Below are positions 1 to 8,167 of a stretch of DNA of 64,000 nucleotides, one piece after another. Each line of letters opens with the position of its first letter. Positions within the stretch are counted from its first letter, which is position 1. Origin of the DNA: Bacteroides graminisolvens DSM 19988 = JCM 15093 (GTDB taxonomy: Bacteria > Bacteroidota > Bacteroidia > Bacteroidales > Bacteroidaceae); the NCBI RefSeq assembly GCF_000428125.1, contig NZ_ATZI01000001.1:186001-250000 (forward strand), in the 5' to 3' direction. The position numbers and the translations under genes are program-made. The notes beneath the pieces were generated by a model. That model searched no databases and was not told the DNA's origin. It saw only the letters and a program-made list of their open reading frames with translations.

Positions 1-510
1 TTTGAAAGCTCGTTTCTCTGTTAGTTCTGTCTGCTCTTCCTGATTCACAAAAATCTGATCGCAGAAAAGCATGAATATTCCACCCAAGACAAGCATTACC
101 GCAACAACAGCCACACTCTCCAACATCTCGTCAATCTTATCACTGAAAAGCAAGCCGAAAAAGGCAGCAGGAAGAAAAGCAACCAGCAGCTTCCAGTAGA
201 AATCAAATTTATACAATATGCGCTTTCCGTAAACCAGCATTTTTTGCGTTGCCGACAGTCCGCTTACTCCCTCATTATCAAAGACAGTACACGTATTCAG
301 TTTGAAAAAACGCTTCCAATAAAGACACACAACTGATAAAATAGCACCAAACTGAATAATTACAGTAAATGCCTTCACAAATTCAGTGCTTTGTACCCCC
401 AGCATATTTTGGGCTATAATCATGTGACCGGTCGACGAAACCGGCAAAAATTCAGTCAATCCTTCTACAATAGCTATAATAATAGTCTGTAAAATAGTCA
501 AATCACCCAT
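1..510 (-). CDS. uppP: Undecaprenyl-diphosphatase UppP, C-terminus beyond window edge
   Basis: Integral membrane enzyme that dephosphorylates undecaprenyl pyrophosphate so the lipid carrier can be reused for peptidoglycan and surface glycans. The first 170 residues are visible, read from an ATG at 508-510. The family signature [14 protein letters not shown] is at residues 16-29 and includes the Glu-rich active-site stretch. Hydrophobic segments follow. The reading frame is open to base 1, so the second half, with the family's second conserved motif, lies outside the window. It begins 3 nt after the DUF3098 gene in the run ftsX-DUF3098-uppP, an arrangement usual in Bacteroidota, so the three are probably co-transcribed. 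The partial state is due to the window edge, not decay. Confidence 0.93.
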   Translation of the reverse strand, partial: MGDLTILQTIIIAIVEGLTEFLPVSSTGHMIIAQNMLGVQSTEFVKAFTVIIQFGAILSVVCLYWKRFFKLNTCTVFDNEGVSGLSATQKMLVYGKRILYKFDFYWKLLVAFLPAAFFGLLFSDKIDEMLESVAVVAVMLVLGGIFMLFCDQIFVNQEEQTELTEKRAFK

Positions 511-513
511 TCC

Positions 514-747
514 TTATTCTTTTATTTTAGGCTTACGCAACACAGCGTAGATCATAAAAATAAAACCCAGGAAGCAGACAACGGGTGCTACCTTAATTCT
601 TCGAACACTAAAAATATCAGGCTCAAAAGCCGATTCTGTGGAAGAAGGACCTGTCATCAACAGAAATCCAAGAATAACAACCACCATGCCGACAGCCAAC
701 AGAATGAAATTGGTTTTGTCGAAAGCAAATTTTTGTTTATCCGCCAT
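514..747 (-). CDS. DUF3098 family small membrane protein
   Basis: A 77-residue protein with two hydrophobic segments (about residues 14-32 and 52-68) joined by a short polar loop. The charged ends suggest both termini face the cytoplasm. Sequence and position between ftsX and uppP match the Bacteroidota family DUF3098; no biochemical function is known to me. The gene lies 15 nt after ftsX and 3 nt before uppP, which implies one transcript and perhaps a role near the division or envelope-synthesis machinery. That role is inference from context only. Confidence 0.85.
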   Translation of the reverse strand: MADKQKFAFDKTNFILLAVGMVVVILGFLLMTGPSSTESAFEPDIFSVRRIKVAPVVCFLGFIFMIYAVLRKPKIKE

Positions 748-762
748 TTTATTATCGTTTTA

Positions 763-1644
763 TTAAATGTAGTACAATGAACCGGCTTTCATTCTCAGGT
801 ACTTATTAATAGACAAATAAGCACAGAAGAAAGTGATAAGCACCCCAAAAACCAACACAGAAAGAGCCACCAATACCATCACATTGGGAGTTATGACCCG
901 TATCAATTCGGGCTCATAAGAAACTAACCAATACGCTGTTCCCATTAAAATAGAATCGGCAATGATTGCCGCAAGTATCCCGCTCCAAATGTTTCGAAGC
1001 AAAAAGGGTTTACGTATAAATGCCCAGCTTGCTCCTACCAGCTTCATCGTGTGAATAAGGAATCGTTTGGAATAGATAGCCAGACGTATGGTGTTATTGA
1101 TTAATGCAAAAGATATAAAGGTAAGCACAACAGCCAACGCAAGAAGAACCAGACTTATGTTTTTGATGTTTTCATTCACCGCATCTATCAGATCTTTCTG
1201 GTAAAGCACTTCCTGAATATTCGTATTTTTCTTTATCACCTTTTCAATTTTTGCAATACTGTCGGAATTGGCATAATCCGAGTGCAACTTAATCTCGATA
1301 GAAGCAGTAAAAGGATTATAGCCCAGAAACTCTTCCGGATTGGTTCCCATCGCTTCGGACTGCTCCTTCAAAGCCTGCTTCTTTGATATATAAACAGACT
1401 CCTTCACAAAAGGCTCCTCATTCAAACGCTTCTGCAGTTTCAATATATCCGACTCCTTCATCTCATCGCTTACCAACACAGAAAAGTTTATGTTTTCACG
1501 AACATAAACCGATAGATTGTTGGCAGCCAATACAAAGAAAACAACTAACCCTAACAATAACAACACCAACATAGTACTGATGCTGGATGTTACAAACTGC
1601 ATATCGAAAAATGGAATCGAATTATTTTTGCTTTTACTCTTCAT
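763..1644 (-). CDS. ftsX: Cell division protein FtsX
   Basis: Membrane component of the FtsEX ABC-type complex, which couples cytosolic ATPase activity to periplasmic cell-wall hydrolases at the septum. The 293 residues fit the family: a first membrane segment at about 20-42, a periplasmic domain to about 155, then three membrane segments (about 160-185, 210-235, 252-280) of the FtsX-type permease fold. FtsE is not encoded beside it, which is common in Bacteroidota. Its start codon overlaps the stop of the upstream methyltransferase by one base (TAATG), so translation is probably coupled. Confidence 0.93.
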   Translation of the reverse strand: MKSKSKNNSIPFFDMQFVTSSISTMLVLLLLGLVVFFVLAANNLSVYVRENINFSVLVSDEMKESDILKLQKRLNEEPFVKESVYISKKQALKEQSEAMGTNPEEFLGYNPFTASIEIKLHSDYANSDSIAKIEKVIKKNTNIQEVLYQKDLIDAVNENIKNISLVLLALAVVLTFISFALINNTIRLAIYSKRFLIHTMKLVGASWAFIRKPFLLRNIWSGILAAIIADSILMGTAYWLVSYEPELIRVITPNVMVLVALSVLVFGVLITFFCAYLSINKYLRMKAGSLYYI

Positions 1645-2543
1645 TATCTTTTCTTCCTGAAAATATATATCATGGAACTACTTCTCTCTTTTTTTGCCAA
1701 CGAACTAAACCAAGCCATGGTACCCGTCAGCAATCCTCTTACAAAAGGCATCGAATTACCTTTGTTCTTTTCACTAAGCATGGACACATAGAAAGCATCG
1801 AAAGGCATCGGGTGGCGGGCAGCCAGAATAAAGCCGTTTTTCGCACCCCATTGCTGCATGGTGGCCGGTGTAAAATGCCATAAATGACGCGGAACATCAT
1901 ACGCCGCCCAATGTTCGCCATACTTCTTCGCATCATAAGAATCACAATTGGGAACCGCGACCACAAGTATGCCACGCTCAGAAAGCAAATCAGACAAGCG
2001 CTCCCACGTATTTTGTAAATTCTGCAAATGCTCCATGACGTGCCAAAGTGTAATCACATCAAAACTCGCATCCGGAAAATCGAGTAAAGCCTCTTCGCTT
2101 TTTACATCCAGATTAAAATGCTCTTTGGCAAATGAACGAGCCGACGGACTTTTTTCAACGGCTTCCACTTGCCAGCCACGCAGATACATGGCATTGGCAA
2201 AATAACCGGTACCCGTACCGATATCTAAGATTCGTCCCGAGCGTCGGTGCGATTCTTTCATCACCAGTTGCGCTTTCTTAGAAAGCATATAAGAACGTAC
2301 ATAATGATATATACGGTTCATAAATCCTTTTCGGGTATCTGTATGCGAAATATAATCCGGGGTTTCATAATATCTCCCAATCTCTTTCTCATCGGGAAAT
2401 TCATGAGTAAAAATAAAACCGCACTGTTCACACCTGCCTAAATCGAACGATTCAGAAGAGGCATAAAAATCAGTACAATTCTTGAAGTGATTTATGTTTG
2501 TGCTTCCGCACAGCGGACAAGCATTTATTCTGACTTTATTCAT
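1644..2543 (-). CDS. Class I SAM-dependent methyltransferase with N-terminal zinc-ribbon
   Basis: A 299-residue protein. Residues about 9-42 carry two CxxC pairs (CPLC and CEQC), a likely zinc ribbon. Then comes a class I Rossmann methyltransferase domain with motif I LDIGTGTGYFANAM near residue 108 and a downstream VMEHL motif. This layout is typical of methyltransferases acting on sugars, lipids or small molecules (Methyltransf_12/23-like); the substrate cannot be read from sequence. It is the first gene of the methyltransferase-ftsX-DUF3098-uppP run, overlapping ftsX by 1 nt. The C-terminal 40 residues are basic and could contact the membrane. Confidence 0.8.
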   Translation of the reverse strand: MNKVRINACPLCGSTNINHFKNCTDFYASSESFDLGRCEQCGFIFTHEFPDEKEIGRYYETPDYISHTDTRKGFMNRIYHYVRSYMLSKKAQLVMKESHRRSGRILDIGTGTGYFANAMYLRGWQVEAVEKSPSARSFAKEHFNLDVKSEEALLDFPDASFDVITLWHVMEHLQNLQNTWERLSDLLSERGILVVAVPNCDSYDAKKYGEHWAAYDVPRHLWHFTPATMQQWGAKNGFILAARHPMPFDAFYVSMLSEKNKGNSMPFVRGLLTGTMAWFSSLAKKERSSSMIYIFRKKR

Positions 2544-2691
2544 TAGTTTTATATCAAATTTGAAAGTAACCCTTGACTATAAGCTACAATACACCCTAAT
2601 TTGGTGCAAATAAACAAATAAAATATGACCTTATCGGCATTCGTTAAGGTCTTTTAATATTATAAAGCCTTTAAAAAAGACATTTTATCTA

Positions 2692-2699
2692 TACATTTG
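2692..2699 (+). promoter_or_regulatory. Bacteroides -7 box (TACATTTG) for the PspC-domain gene
   Basis: TACATTTG matches the Bacteroides -7 consensus TAnnTTTG exactly and lies 32 nt before the ATG at 2732, giving a leader of about 25 nt. No good -33 TTG was found at the usual 19-21 bp spacing. Confidence 0.55.
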
Positions 2700-2731
2700 G
2701 AAATTAACATCACCTAACATACAAATATATC

Positions 2732-2923
2732 ATGAACAAGTCACTAACAAAATCGAGCAACAAGGTTATTGCCGGCGTGTGCGGCGGATTAGCTGAATAT
2801 TTTGGAATGGATTATACCGTGACACGGCTCATCTATGCTCTGCTTACTATTTTTACAGCCTTTGCAGGAGGAATTATTTACATCATCTTGTGGATTATAA
2901 TGCCTGAAAATTACCGGAAATAA
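2732..2923 (+). CDS. PspC-domain small membrane protein
   Basis: A 63-residue protein made almost wholly of a PspC domain: basic N-terminus, the signature GVCGGLAEYFGMD at about 16-28, then a strongly hydrophobic stretch (about 33-57) that should span or lie along the membrane. PspC domains sense or respond to envelope stress in other bacteria. In Bacteroidota stand-alone copies are common and their partners unknown. It is a single-gene unit with its own -7 box upstream and a strong hairpin terminator 14 nt after the stop. Confidence 0.85.
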   Translation: MNKSLTKSSNKVIAGVCGGLAEYFGMDYTVTRLIYALLTIFTAFAGGIIYIILWIIMPENYRK

Positions 2924-2936
2924 GACATTACAACGA

Positions 2937-2979
2937 GGGCTATCTCACTTACAACAAATGAGATAGCCCCGTTTTATGT
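2937..2979 (+). terminator. Intrinsic terminator after the PspC-domain gene
   Basis: Perfect 11-bp arms GGGCTATCTCA (2937-2947) and TGAGATAGCCC (2959-2969), followed by CGTTTTATGTT. It lies between the convergent pspC-like and miaB genes and could stop both. Confidence 0.8.
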
Positions 2980-2993
2980 TATCCAACCGAGTA

Positions 2994-4364
2994 TTACACA
3001 GCCAAAGGCTCACCTTTGAGCGTGGCTGAACTGGCTTCTGTTATAACGACTTGAACAAAATCGCCTATTTTATGATTGGCTCTGTCGAACACAACCACCT
3101 TGTTTTGTTCCGTACGGCCAAACAACTGTTCGCGCGAACGCTTTGAAACCCCTTCAACCAGTACTTCATACGTTTTGCCTACACACTTTTGATTGGCTTC
3201 GAGCGACAAACGGTTTTGCAGAGCAATGATCTCATTCAACCGGGCCACCTTGATTTCCTCAGGTACATCATCGACCAACTTCTTCGAAGCATACGTTCCG
3301 GGCCGTTCGGAATATTTAAACATGAAAGCAGAATCGTACCCGCATTCTTCCATCAGTGAAAGAGAAAGCCGGTGATCTTCATCCGTTTCAGAATGGAAAC
3401 CGGAGAAAATATCGGTAGTCAGTCCACAATCCGGAATGATTCTTTTAATAGCCTGAACACGTTCCAGGTACCACTCGCGCGTATATTTACGATTCATCAG
3501 TTTCAGGATGCGTGAACTACCGCTTTGCACAGGCAAATGAATGTGCTTACATACGTTGGGCACATCGGCTATCACCTGTAACGTTTCGTCACTCATATCT
3601 TTGGGATGCGAAGTCGTGAAGCGAATGCGCGCACCGGGAGCAGCTTCTGCTACGATACGTAATAACATGGGGAATGTCACGGTGCGCTCACCATCCTCAA
3701 ACTGATAAGAATTCACATTCTGGCCCAGCAGTGTAATTTCTTTATACCCTTTTGTTATTAAATCCCGAACCTCATTCAAGATACTGGAAACATCCCTGCT
3801 TCGTTCGCGACCTCTTGTGTAAGGAACAATGCAATACGTACAAAAATTATTGCAGCCCCTCATAATAGACACAAAGCCGGAGATGTGATTGCCACAAATA
3901 CGCGAAGGAATAACCTCCCGATAAGTCTCCGTAGTAGAAAGCTCAACATTGATAGCCTTCTCACCCGTTTCAACAGCAGCCACTAAATCGGGCAGGGTTA
4001 AATACGCATCAGGACCCACCACCAAATCAACATGATGTTTTTCAATCAGTTCATCCTTCACACGTTCCGCCATACAACCCAAAACACCTACTATCAAGTG
4101 CTTTTTTTTCTTCTTCAATGCATAGAAGTGTTCCAGGCGATTTAAAATTTTCTGCTCTGCATTATCGCGAATCGAGCACGTGTTCATAAACACCGCATCG
4201 GCCTCATCGAGCGATTCGGCAACCGAATAACCCGCCATCTGCATTACAGAAGCAATCACCTCGCTATCGGCCACATTCATTTGACAGCCATAAGTCTCAA
4301 TAAACAACTTTTTGTTGTCTTCTACAGTTGCAGATTTAAAGTCTGCTCCCGTCAATTCGTTCAT
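2994..4364 (-). CDS. miaB: tRNA-2-methylthio-N6-dimethylallyladenosine synthase MiaB
   Basis: Radical SAM enzyme adding the 2-methylthio group to i6A37 in tRNAs that read U-starting codons. The UPF0004 domain holds three cluster cysteines (YGCQMN, NTCSIRDNA, LGCMAER). The radical SAM motif CNNFCTYC lies near the middle, and a C-terminal TRAM-type domain covers about the last 65 residues. The frame is open to 4403, but I place the start at 4364: the longer version would run through a perfect -7 box (TATCTTTG) and homology begins after residue 14 of the long form. That gives 456 residues, normal for the family. Single-gene unit. Confidence 0.95.
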   Translation of the reverse strand: MNELTGADFKSATVEDNKKLFIETYGCQMNVADSEVIASVMQMAGYSVAESLDEADAVFMNTCSIRDNAEQKILNRLEHFYALKKKKKHLIVGVLGCMAERVKDELIEKHHVDLVVGPDAYLTLPDLVAAVETGEKAINVELSTTETYREVIPSRICGNHISGFVSIMRGCNNFCTYCIVPYTRGRERSRDVSSILNEVRDLITKGYKEITLLGQNVNSYQFEDGERTVTFPMLLRIVAEAAPGARIRFTTSHPKDMSDETLQVIADVPNVCKHIHLPVQSGSSRILKLMNRKYTREWYLERVQAIKRIIPDCGLTTDIFSGFHSETDEDHRLSLSLMEECGYDSAFMFKYSERPGTYASKKLVDDVPEEIKVARLNEIIALQNRLSLEANQKCVGKTYEVLVEGVSKRSREQLFGRTEQNKVVVFDRANHKIGDFVQVVITEASSATLKGEPLAV

Positions 4365-4391
4365 AATTTTATGTATTTTAATGTGAGGCTG

Positions 4392-4399
4392 CAAAGATA
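4392..4399 (-). promoter_or_regulatory. -7 box (TATCTTTG) that fixes the miaB start
   Basis: On the minus strand TATCTTTGC fits the Bacteroides TAnnTTTG consensus. It lies about 28 nt upstream of the ATG at 4364 and inside the longer open frame, so the longer start cannot be translated from this promoter. Confidence 0.6.
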
Positions 4400-4569
4400 A
4401 CATATTTTTTGAACGAAACAGACATGCGCAAGCCTACAAAAATTCGCATGATCTATTTGTCTAACGAATAGTAAAAGCCCTATTTCTTGTTACAGATTAT
4501 AATTAATGTTAATCAAATACTATCTTTTCATTAAAATACTTGCTTTTTATAATTCAAATTTACATTTTT

Positions 4570-4653
4570 GTGAGATGAAAGAAACATTAGATTTTTTCAT
4601 AGTTAAGGTTTAGGTTAAAAAAACTAAGGGGAGCTGTGAAGCTGCCCTTTTTT
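4570..4653 (+). ncRNA. Candidate small RNA or orphan leader with GNRA-loop terminator
   Basis: The 355-bp gap between miaB and the next gene holds a compact unit: a near -7 box (CATTTTTG, one mismatch to TAnnTTTG) at about 4564-4571, about 55 nt of A/T-rich sequence, then a hairpin at 4628-4647. The hairpin has a GTGA tetraloop closed by AGCT/AGCT, one G.G mismatch and GGG/CCC, followed by six T (4648-4653). No open frame of note lies inside. A second full promoter for the next gene follows the terminator, so the unit is probably an independent transcript of about 75-80 nt. Family unknown. Confidence 0.4.
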
Positions 4654-4665
4654 CATGCTAAAACA

Positions 4666-4697
4666 TTGGTAATAATCAGATTAAATGCCTACCTTTG
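4666..4697 (+). promoter_or_regulatory. Full Bacteroides promoter (TTG-N21-TACCTTTG)
   Basis: A TTG at 4666-4668 and TACCTTTG at 4690-4697 are spaced by 21 bp, matching the -33/-7 layout. The box lies inside the longer open frame that begins at 4636, so the true start is the ATG at 4720, about 16 nt after the expected transcription start. Confidence 0.65.
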
Positions 4698-4719
4698 GCG
4701 CGTATTTAGAAAAATCGTT

Positions 4720-5133
4720 ATGGAAGATTTCCTACAATTTCTAGTGATCATAGGCGTTATAGTTATTGGAATCATCAGGCAGGCCAACAAAAACAAGGCT
4801 GGCAAACAACCTGATGCGACTCCACGTATCCCTTCGGGCCAAGAAAAAGAGACAATGGAAACTCGTCCTATATTCCCCACTAATGGAGAACAGTGGTTCC
4901 CCACACAAACATTTCCTGCTCACAGAACAGAATCATCAGAAATAAAAGTGAGCAAAATGAAAAAGCAAAAAACTTTTAAGCAATCCACTTCACCACCTCC
5001 TGAAAAAAGAATTGATGAAATTCAAGAAGTCTCCCGGCAACCGGAAATCGGGGAGAACGATTTTAGCCTTAATTCCGCAGAAGATGCGAGAAAAGCTATT
5101 ATCTGGTCAGAAATACTTCGAAGGAAATATTAA
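4720..5133 (+). CDS. Small membrane-anchored protein of unknown function
   Basis: 137 residues with one N-terminal membrane segment (about residues 5-19), a long polar, Pro/Lys-rich, probably disordered middle, and a compact C-terminal end (FSLNSAEDARKAIIWSEIL then RRKY). I recall this C-terminal motif as recurrent in Bacteroidota small membrane proteins, but no function is assigned. The start is set by the promoter at 4666-4697, which rules out the ATG at 4636. It lies 35 nt upstream of the CoA-transferase gene with no promoter visible between, so the two probably share a transcript. Confidence 0.7.
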   Translation: MEDFLQFLVIIGVIVIGIIRQANKNKAGKQPDATPRIPSGQEKETMETRPIFPTNGEQWFPTQTFPAHRTESSEIKVSKMKKQKTFKQSTSPPPEKRIDEIQEVSRQPEIGENDFSLNSAEDARKAIIWSEILRRKY

Positions 5134-5168
5134 AAAATAATTTAAACAAAGAAAATATACTATTATTT

Positions 5169-6665
5169 ATGTCATTTAACTTTATTAGCGCAGCTGAAGC
5201 TGCAAGCCTTGTAAAACATGGCTACAACATCGGGCTAAGCGGATTTACTCCCGCTGGTACGCCCAAAGCCGTTACGGCAGAAATAGCAAAAATAGCAGAA
5301 GAGGAACACGCAAAAGGTAATCCCTTTCAAATTGGGATTTTCACAGGAGCATCTACCGGTGATTCTTGTGACGGAGTACTTTCTCGAGTTAAGGCAATTC
5401 GTTACCGTGCCCCTTACACAACAAATAAAGATTTTAGAACTGCGGTCAACAACGGTGAGATAGCCTACAACGACATTCACTTGTCGCAGATGGCACAAGA
5501 AGTACGTTACGGCTTCATGGGAAAAGTCAACGTGGCTATCATTGAAGCTTGCGAAGTGACTGCCGACGGAAAGATCTACCTTACAGCTGCCGGAGGTATT
5601 GCTCCTACAGTTTGTCGCCTGGCCGATCAAATTATTGTTGAATTAAACAGCGCTCACAGCAAAAACATGATGGGCATGCACGACGTTTACGAGCCGCTTG
5701 ACCCTCCTTACCGTCGTGAAATCCCTATTTATAAACCCAGCGATCGAATCGGACTGCCATACATTCAGGTTGATCCGAAAAAGATTATCGGCGTGGTTGA
5801 AGTGAACAAACCCGACGAAGCCAGATCATTCGCGGCAGCCGATCCTTTGACGGACAAAATCGGCCAGAATGTAGCCGACTTCCTGGCAGCCGACATGAAA
5901 CGTGGCGTGATCCCTTCTACATTCCTTCCTTTACAGTCGGGTGTAGGCAACATCGCAAACGCTGTTTTAGGTGCATTGGGAAGAGACAAAACCATCCCTG
6001 CATTCGAAATGTACACAGAAGTTATTCAAGATTCAGTGATTGCACTGATGAGAGAAGGCCGCATCAAATTTGGAAGTACCTGCTCATTGACAGTAACCAA
6101 CGACTGTCTGCAAGGCATTTATGATGATATCGACTTCTTCCGCGACAAACTGATTCTTCGTCCGTCTGAAATATCAAACAATCCGGAAGTAGTAAGACGT
6201 TTGGGACTTATCTCAATCAACACAGCTATCGAAGCCGACATATATGGCAATATCAATTCTACCCATATCGGTGGAACCAAGATGATGAACGGAATTGGCG
6301 GTTCGGGCGATTTCACTCGTAACGCCTTCATTTCCATCTTCACATGTCCTTCTGTTGCAAAAGACGGAAAGATCAGCTCCATTGTTCCTATGGTTTCTCA
6401 CCAAGACCACAGCGAGCACTCAGTAAACATCTTAATTACCGAACAAGGAGTTGCCGACCTCCGCGGTAAGAGCCCTGTTGAAAGAGCTCAAGCCATCATT
6501 GAGAACTGTGCTCACCCCGATTACAAAGAAATTCTTTGGGATTACATGAAGCTATCGGGCAAAGGACAAACTCCTCACTGCGTACAGGCCGCTTTGGGCA
6601 TGCATGCAGCACTCAATCGCACGGGCGATATGAAAAATGTAAATTGGGCTGACTTTGCCAAATAA
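5169..6665 (+). CDS. Acetyl-CoA hydrolase / succinyl-CoA:acetate CoA-transferase family enzyme
   Basis: 498-residue class I CoA-transferase of the acetyl-CoA hydrolase family (Cat1/AarC-like). It exchanges CoA between acetyl-CoA and carboxylates such as succinate, a plausible step in acetate and succinate/propionate fermentation in Bacteroides. N-terminal half: SGFTPAGTPKAV at about 24-35. C-terminal half: GVGNIANAVLGAL at 258-270 and the catalytic-glutamate motif YTEVIQD, with Glu at about residue 284. Length is normal. Exact substrates cannot be told from sequence, so no symbol is given. It follows the small membrane-protein gene and ends before a strong shared terminator. Confidence 0.88.
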   Translation: MSFNFISAAEAASLVKHGYNIGLSGFTPAGTPKAVTAEIAKIAEEEHAKGNPFQIGIFTGASTGDSCDGVLSRVKAIRYRAPYTTNKDFRTAVNNGEIAYNDIHLSQMAQEVRYGFMGKVNVAIIEACEVTADGKIYLTAAGGIAPTVCRLADQIIVELNSAHSKNMMGMHDVYEPLDPPYRREIPIYKPSDRIGLPYIQVDPKKIIGVVEVNKPDEARSFAAADPLTDKIGQNVADFLAADMKRGVIPSTFLPLQSGVGNIANAVLGALGRDKTIPAFEMYTEVIQDSVIALMREGRIKFGSTCSLTVTNDCLQGIYDDIDFFRDKLILRPSEISNNPEVVRRLGLISINTAIEADIYGNINSTHIGGTKMMNGIGGSGDFTRNAFISIFTCPSVAKDGKISSIVPMVSHQDHSEHSVNILITEQGVADLRGKSPVERAQAIIENCAHPDYKEILWDYMKLSGKGQTPHCVQAALGMHAALNRTGDMKNVNWADFAK

Positions 6666-6687
6666 ATAAAAAGTTAAGCACACACAC

Positions 6688-6734
6688 TTCGGGCGGCTCC
6701 TTGCTTTGTAACTTCAAAGTAAGAGCCGCCCGAA
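6688..6734. terminator. Bidirectional terminator between CoA-transferase and dacB
   Basis: Perfect 12-bp arms TTCGGGCGGCTC (6688-6699) and GAGCCGCCCGAA (6723-6734), with T/A-rich flanks on both sides. It ends one base before the stop codon of dacB. Confidence 0.8.
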
Positions 6735-6735
6735 T

Positions 6736-8142
6736 TTATTTGAGCGAACAAAGCAGCTCACACAGCTTATCCTGGAAGCTCCGCGCAGCCTTTCCATTCA
6801 AAACCTGTTGATTCATAATCACGAAAGCTATCTCATGGCCGTTATCGGCTTTCAAATAGCCGGCCAGGGTACTGACACCCGACACCGTTCCCGTTTTAGC
6901 ACGAACATTACCGTAAGCCTTCCCACCTTTCATTCTGTATTTCAGCGTACCATCCACCCCGGCAATGGGCAGCGCATCAAAGACCTCCTTATATATCTCC
7001 GGTTTGGAATGAGCATATTTCAGAAACGCCAGCATTAACTCAGGGCTCACATAATTATACAAAGACACACCCGATCCATCGTGAATTTCATATTGTTCGG
7101 GCCGATACCCCAATTCCCTGATCAAATCACGGATAACCTGCACCGACTCTTTCGCTGTGGTACGGCACGTGTCACACCCCTTTTGCCAAGCACCCAGATG
7201 ATAAAACAAAGCCTCAGCCGCTAAGTTGTCACTCTCCTTGAGAGCCCGGTGCAGCACATCAGTGGTAGCATGCGCTTTCTCAACCAGCAAGAAAGCATCC
7301 GGTGGAGTCACTTTAAAGCCACCCAACCGCTTTATAGTCATATCCTGATCATGAGCCCGCTCACGAAACGTGTGCATAAAAAAGTCGGCCGGGCGAGATA
7401 TCGTCATTTTCTCGTTCAAAGCATTCAGCGAGCCCCCCTGTATGACCAAGTCATTCTTTCCATTCATCCAATCGCGGGAGACAGAGAACTTGCCGGTCTC
7501 CGAATTAGTTGTCAGGTTCTCCACCGTGTAGAAAGAAGAACGAGGAACCACAGTAACATGATTCACTCCTTTCTTATAAGGAACAACAGACACATCCACG
7601 CATCCCTTGTGAAACATAAGCGGAGAAAGCATCGGCTGAAAGTCATAAGGAGCATCGTCCCAGCACCAACCCTCACCATAGAACAACGAGTCCGAGAAAG
7701 AAACATCCCCGTAAAGTTTTCCCTTCACCTTTCTCACCCCCCTGGCTTTGAGCGATGCAACCAGCTCATCCATATCCGCATCCATGAATTCAGAATCAAA
7801 GCGCCCCTTCACAAACATATTGCCGTGTAAAACACCATCGTCATCAAGCTCCCCCTGTCCGTACACAGACGTGGCAAAGCGGGCAGACGTATTCATGCGT
7901 GCCAGGTGCGTGATGGACGTAATCAGCTTCAGCGTGGAAGCCGGACGAGCCGTTTTCTGTTCCCTATACGTGTAGAGCGACACGCTGTCAGTCAAATCAA
8001 ACACCGCAATTCCAACATCAGATACCTTCAACAAATCATCCTGAAGCAACTGCTCCATCTGCGCGGTCAGCGTTTGCTGCGCACCCAACGAAGAAAGGCA
8101 CAGCCAGAAAACAAACACCAAAAAAGACCTCTTTCTTTTCAT
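6736..8142 (-). CDS. dacB: D-alanyl-D-alanine carboxypeptidase/endopeptidase (PBP4 family)
   Basis: Periplasmic penicillin-binding protein of the S13 family that trims or cleaves peptidoglycan stem-peptide cross-links. 468 residues with an N-terminal signal peptide (basic start, hydrophobic 8-20, cleavage near Ala21). All three active-site motifs are present: SxxK as STLK at 69-72, SDN near 316, and KTG near 417. The long insert between the first two motifs is normal for PBP4. It is last in the minus-strand run PH-protein-lpd-dacB, 25 nt after lpd. Confidence 0.92.
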   Translation of the reverse strand: MKRKRSFLVFVFWLCLSSLGAQQTLTAQMEQLLQDDLLKVSDVGIAVFDLTDSVSLYTYREQKTARPASTLKLITSITHLARMNTSARFATSVYGQGELDDDGVLHGNMFVKGRFDSEFMDADMDELVASLKARGVRKVKGKLYGDVSFSDSLFYGEGWCWDDAPYDFQPMLSPLMFHKGCVDVSVVPYKKGVNHVTVVPRSSFYTVENLTTNSETGKFSVSRDWMNGKNDLVIQGGSLNALNEKMTISRPADFFMHTFRERAHDQDMTIKRLGGFKVTPPDAFLLVEKAHATTDVLHRALKESDNLAAEALFYHLGAWQKGCDTCRTTAKESVQVIRDLIRELGYRPEQYEIHDGSGVSLYNYVSPELMLAFLKYAHSKPEIYKEVFDALPIAGVDGTLKYRMKGGKAYGNVRAKTGTVSGVSTLAGYLKADNGHEIAFVIMNQQVLNGKAARSFQDKLCELLCSLK

Positions 8143-8167
8143 TCCCTATCAATCAACCAAACAATAC

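Noticed and set aside
7249-7830. 193-codon open frame on the plus strand
   Set aside because: Antisense to the PBP4-type gene with intact SxxK and KTG motifs; composition and sequence are shadow-like (His/Arg-rich).
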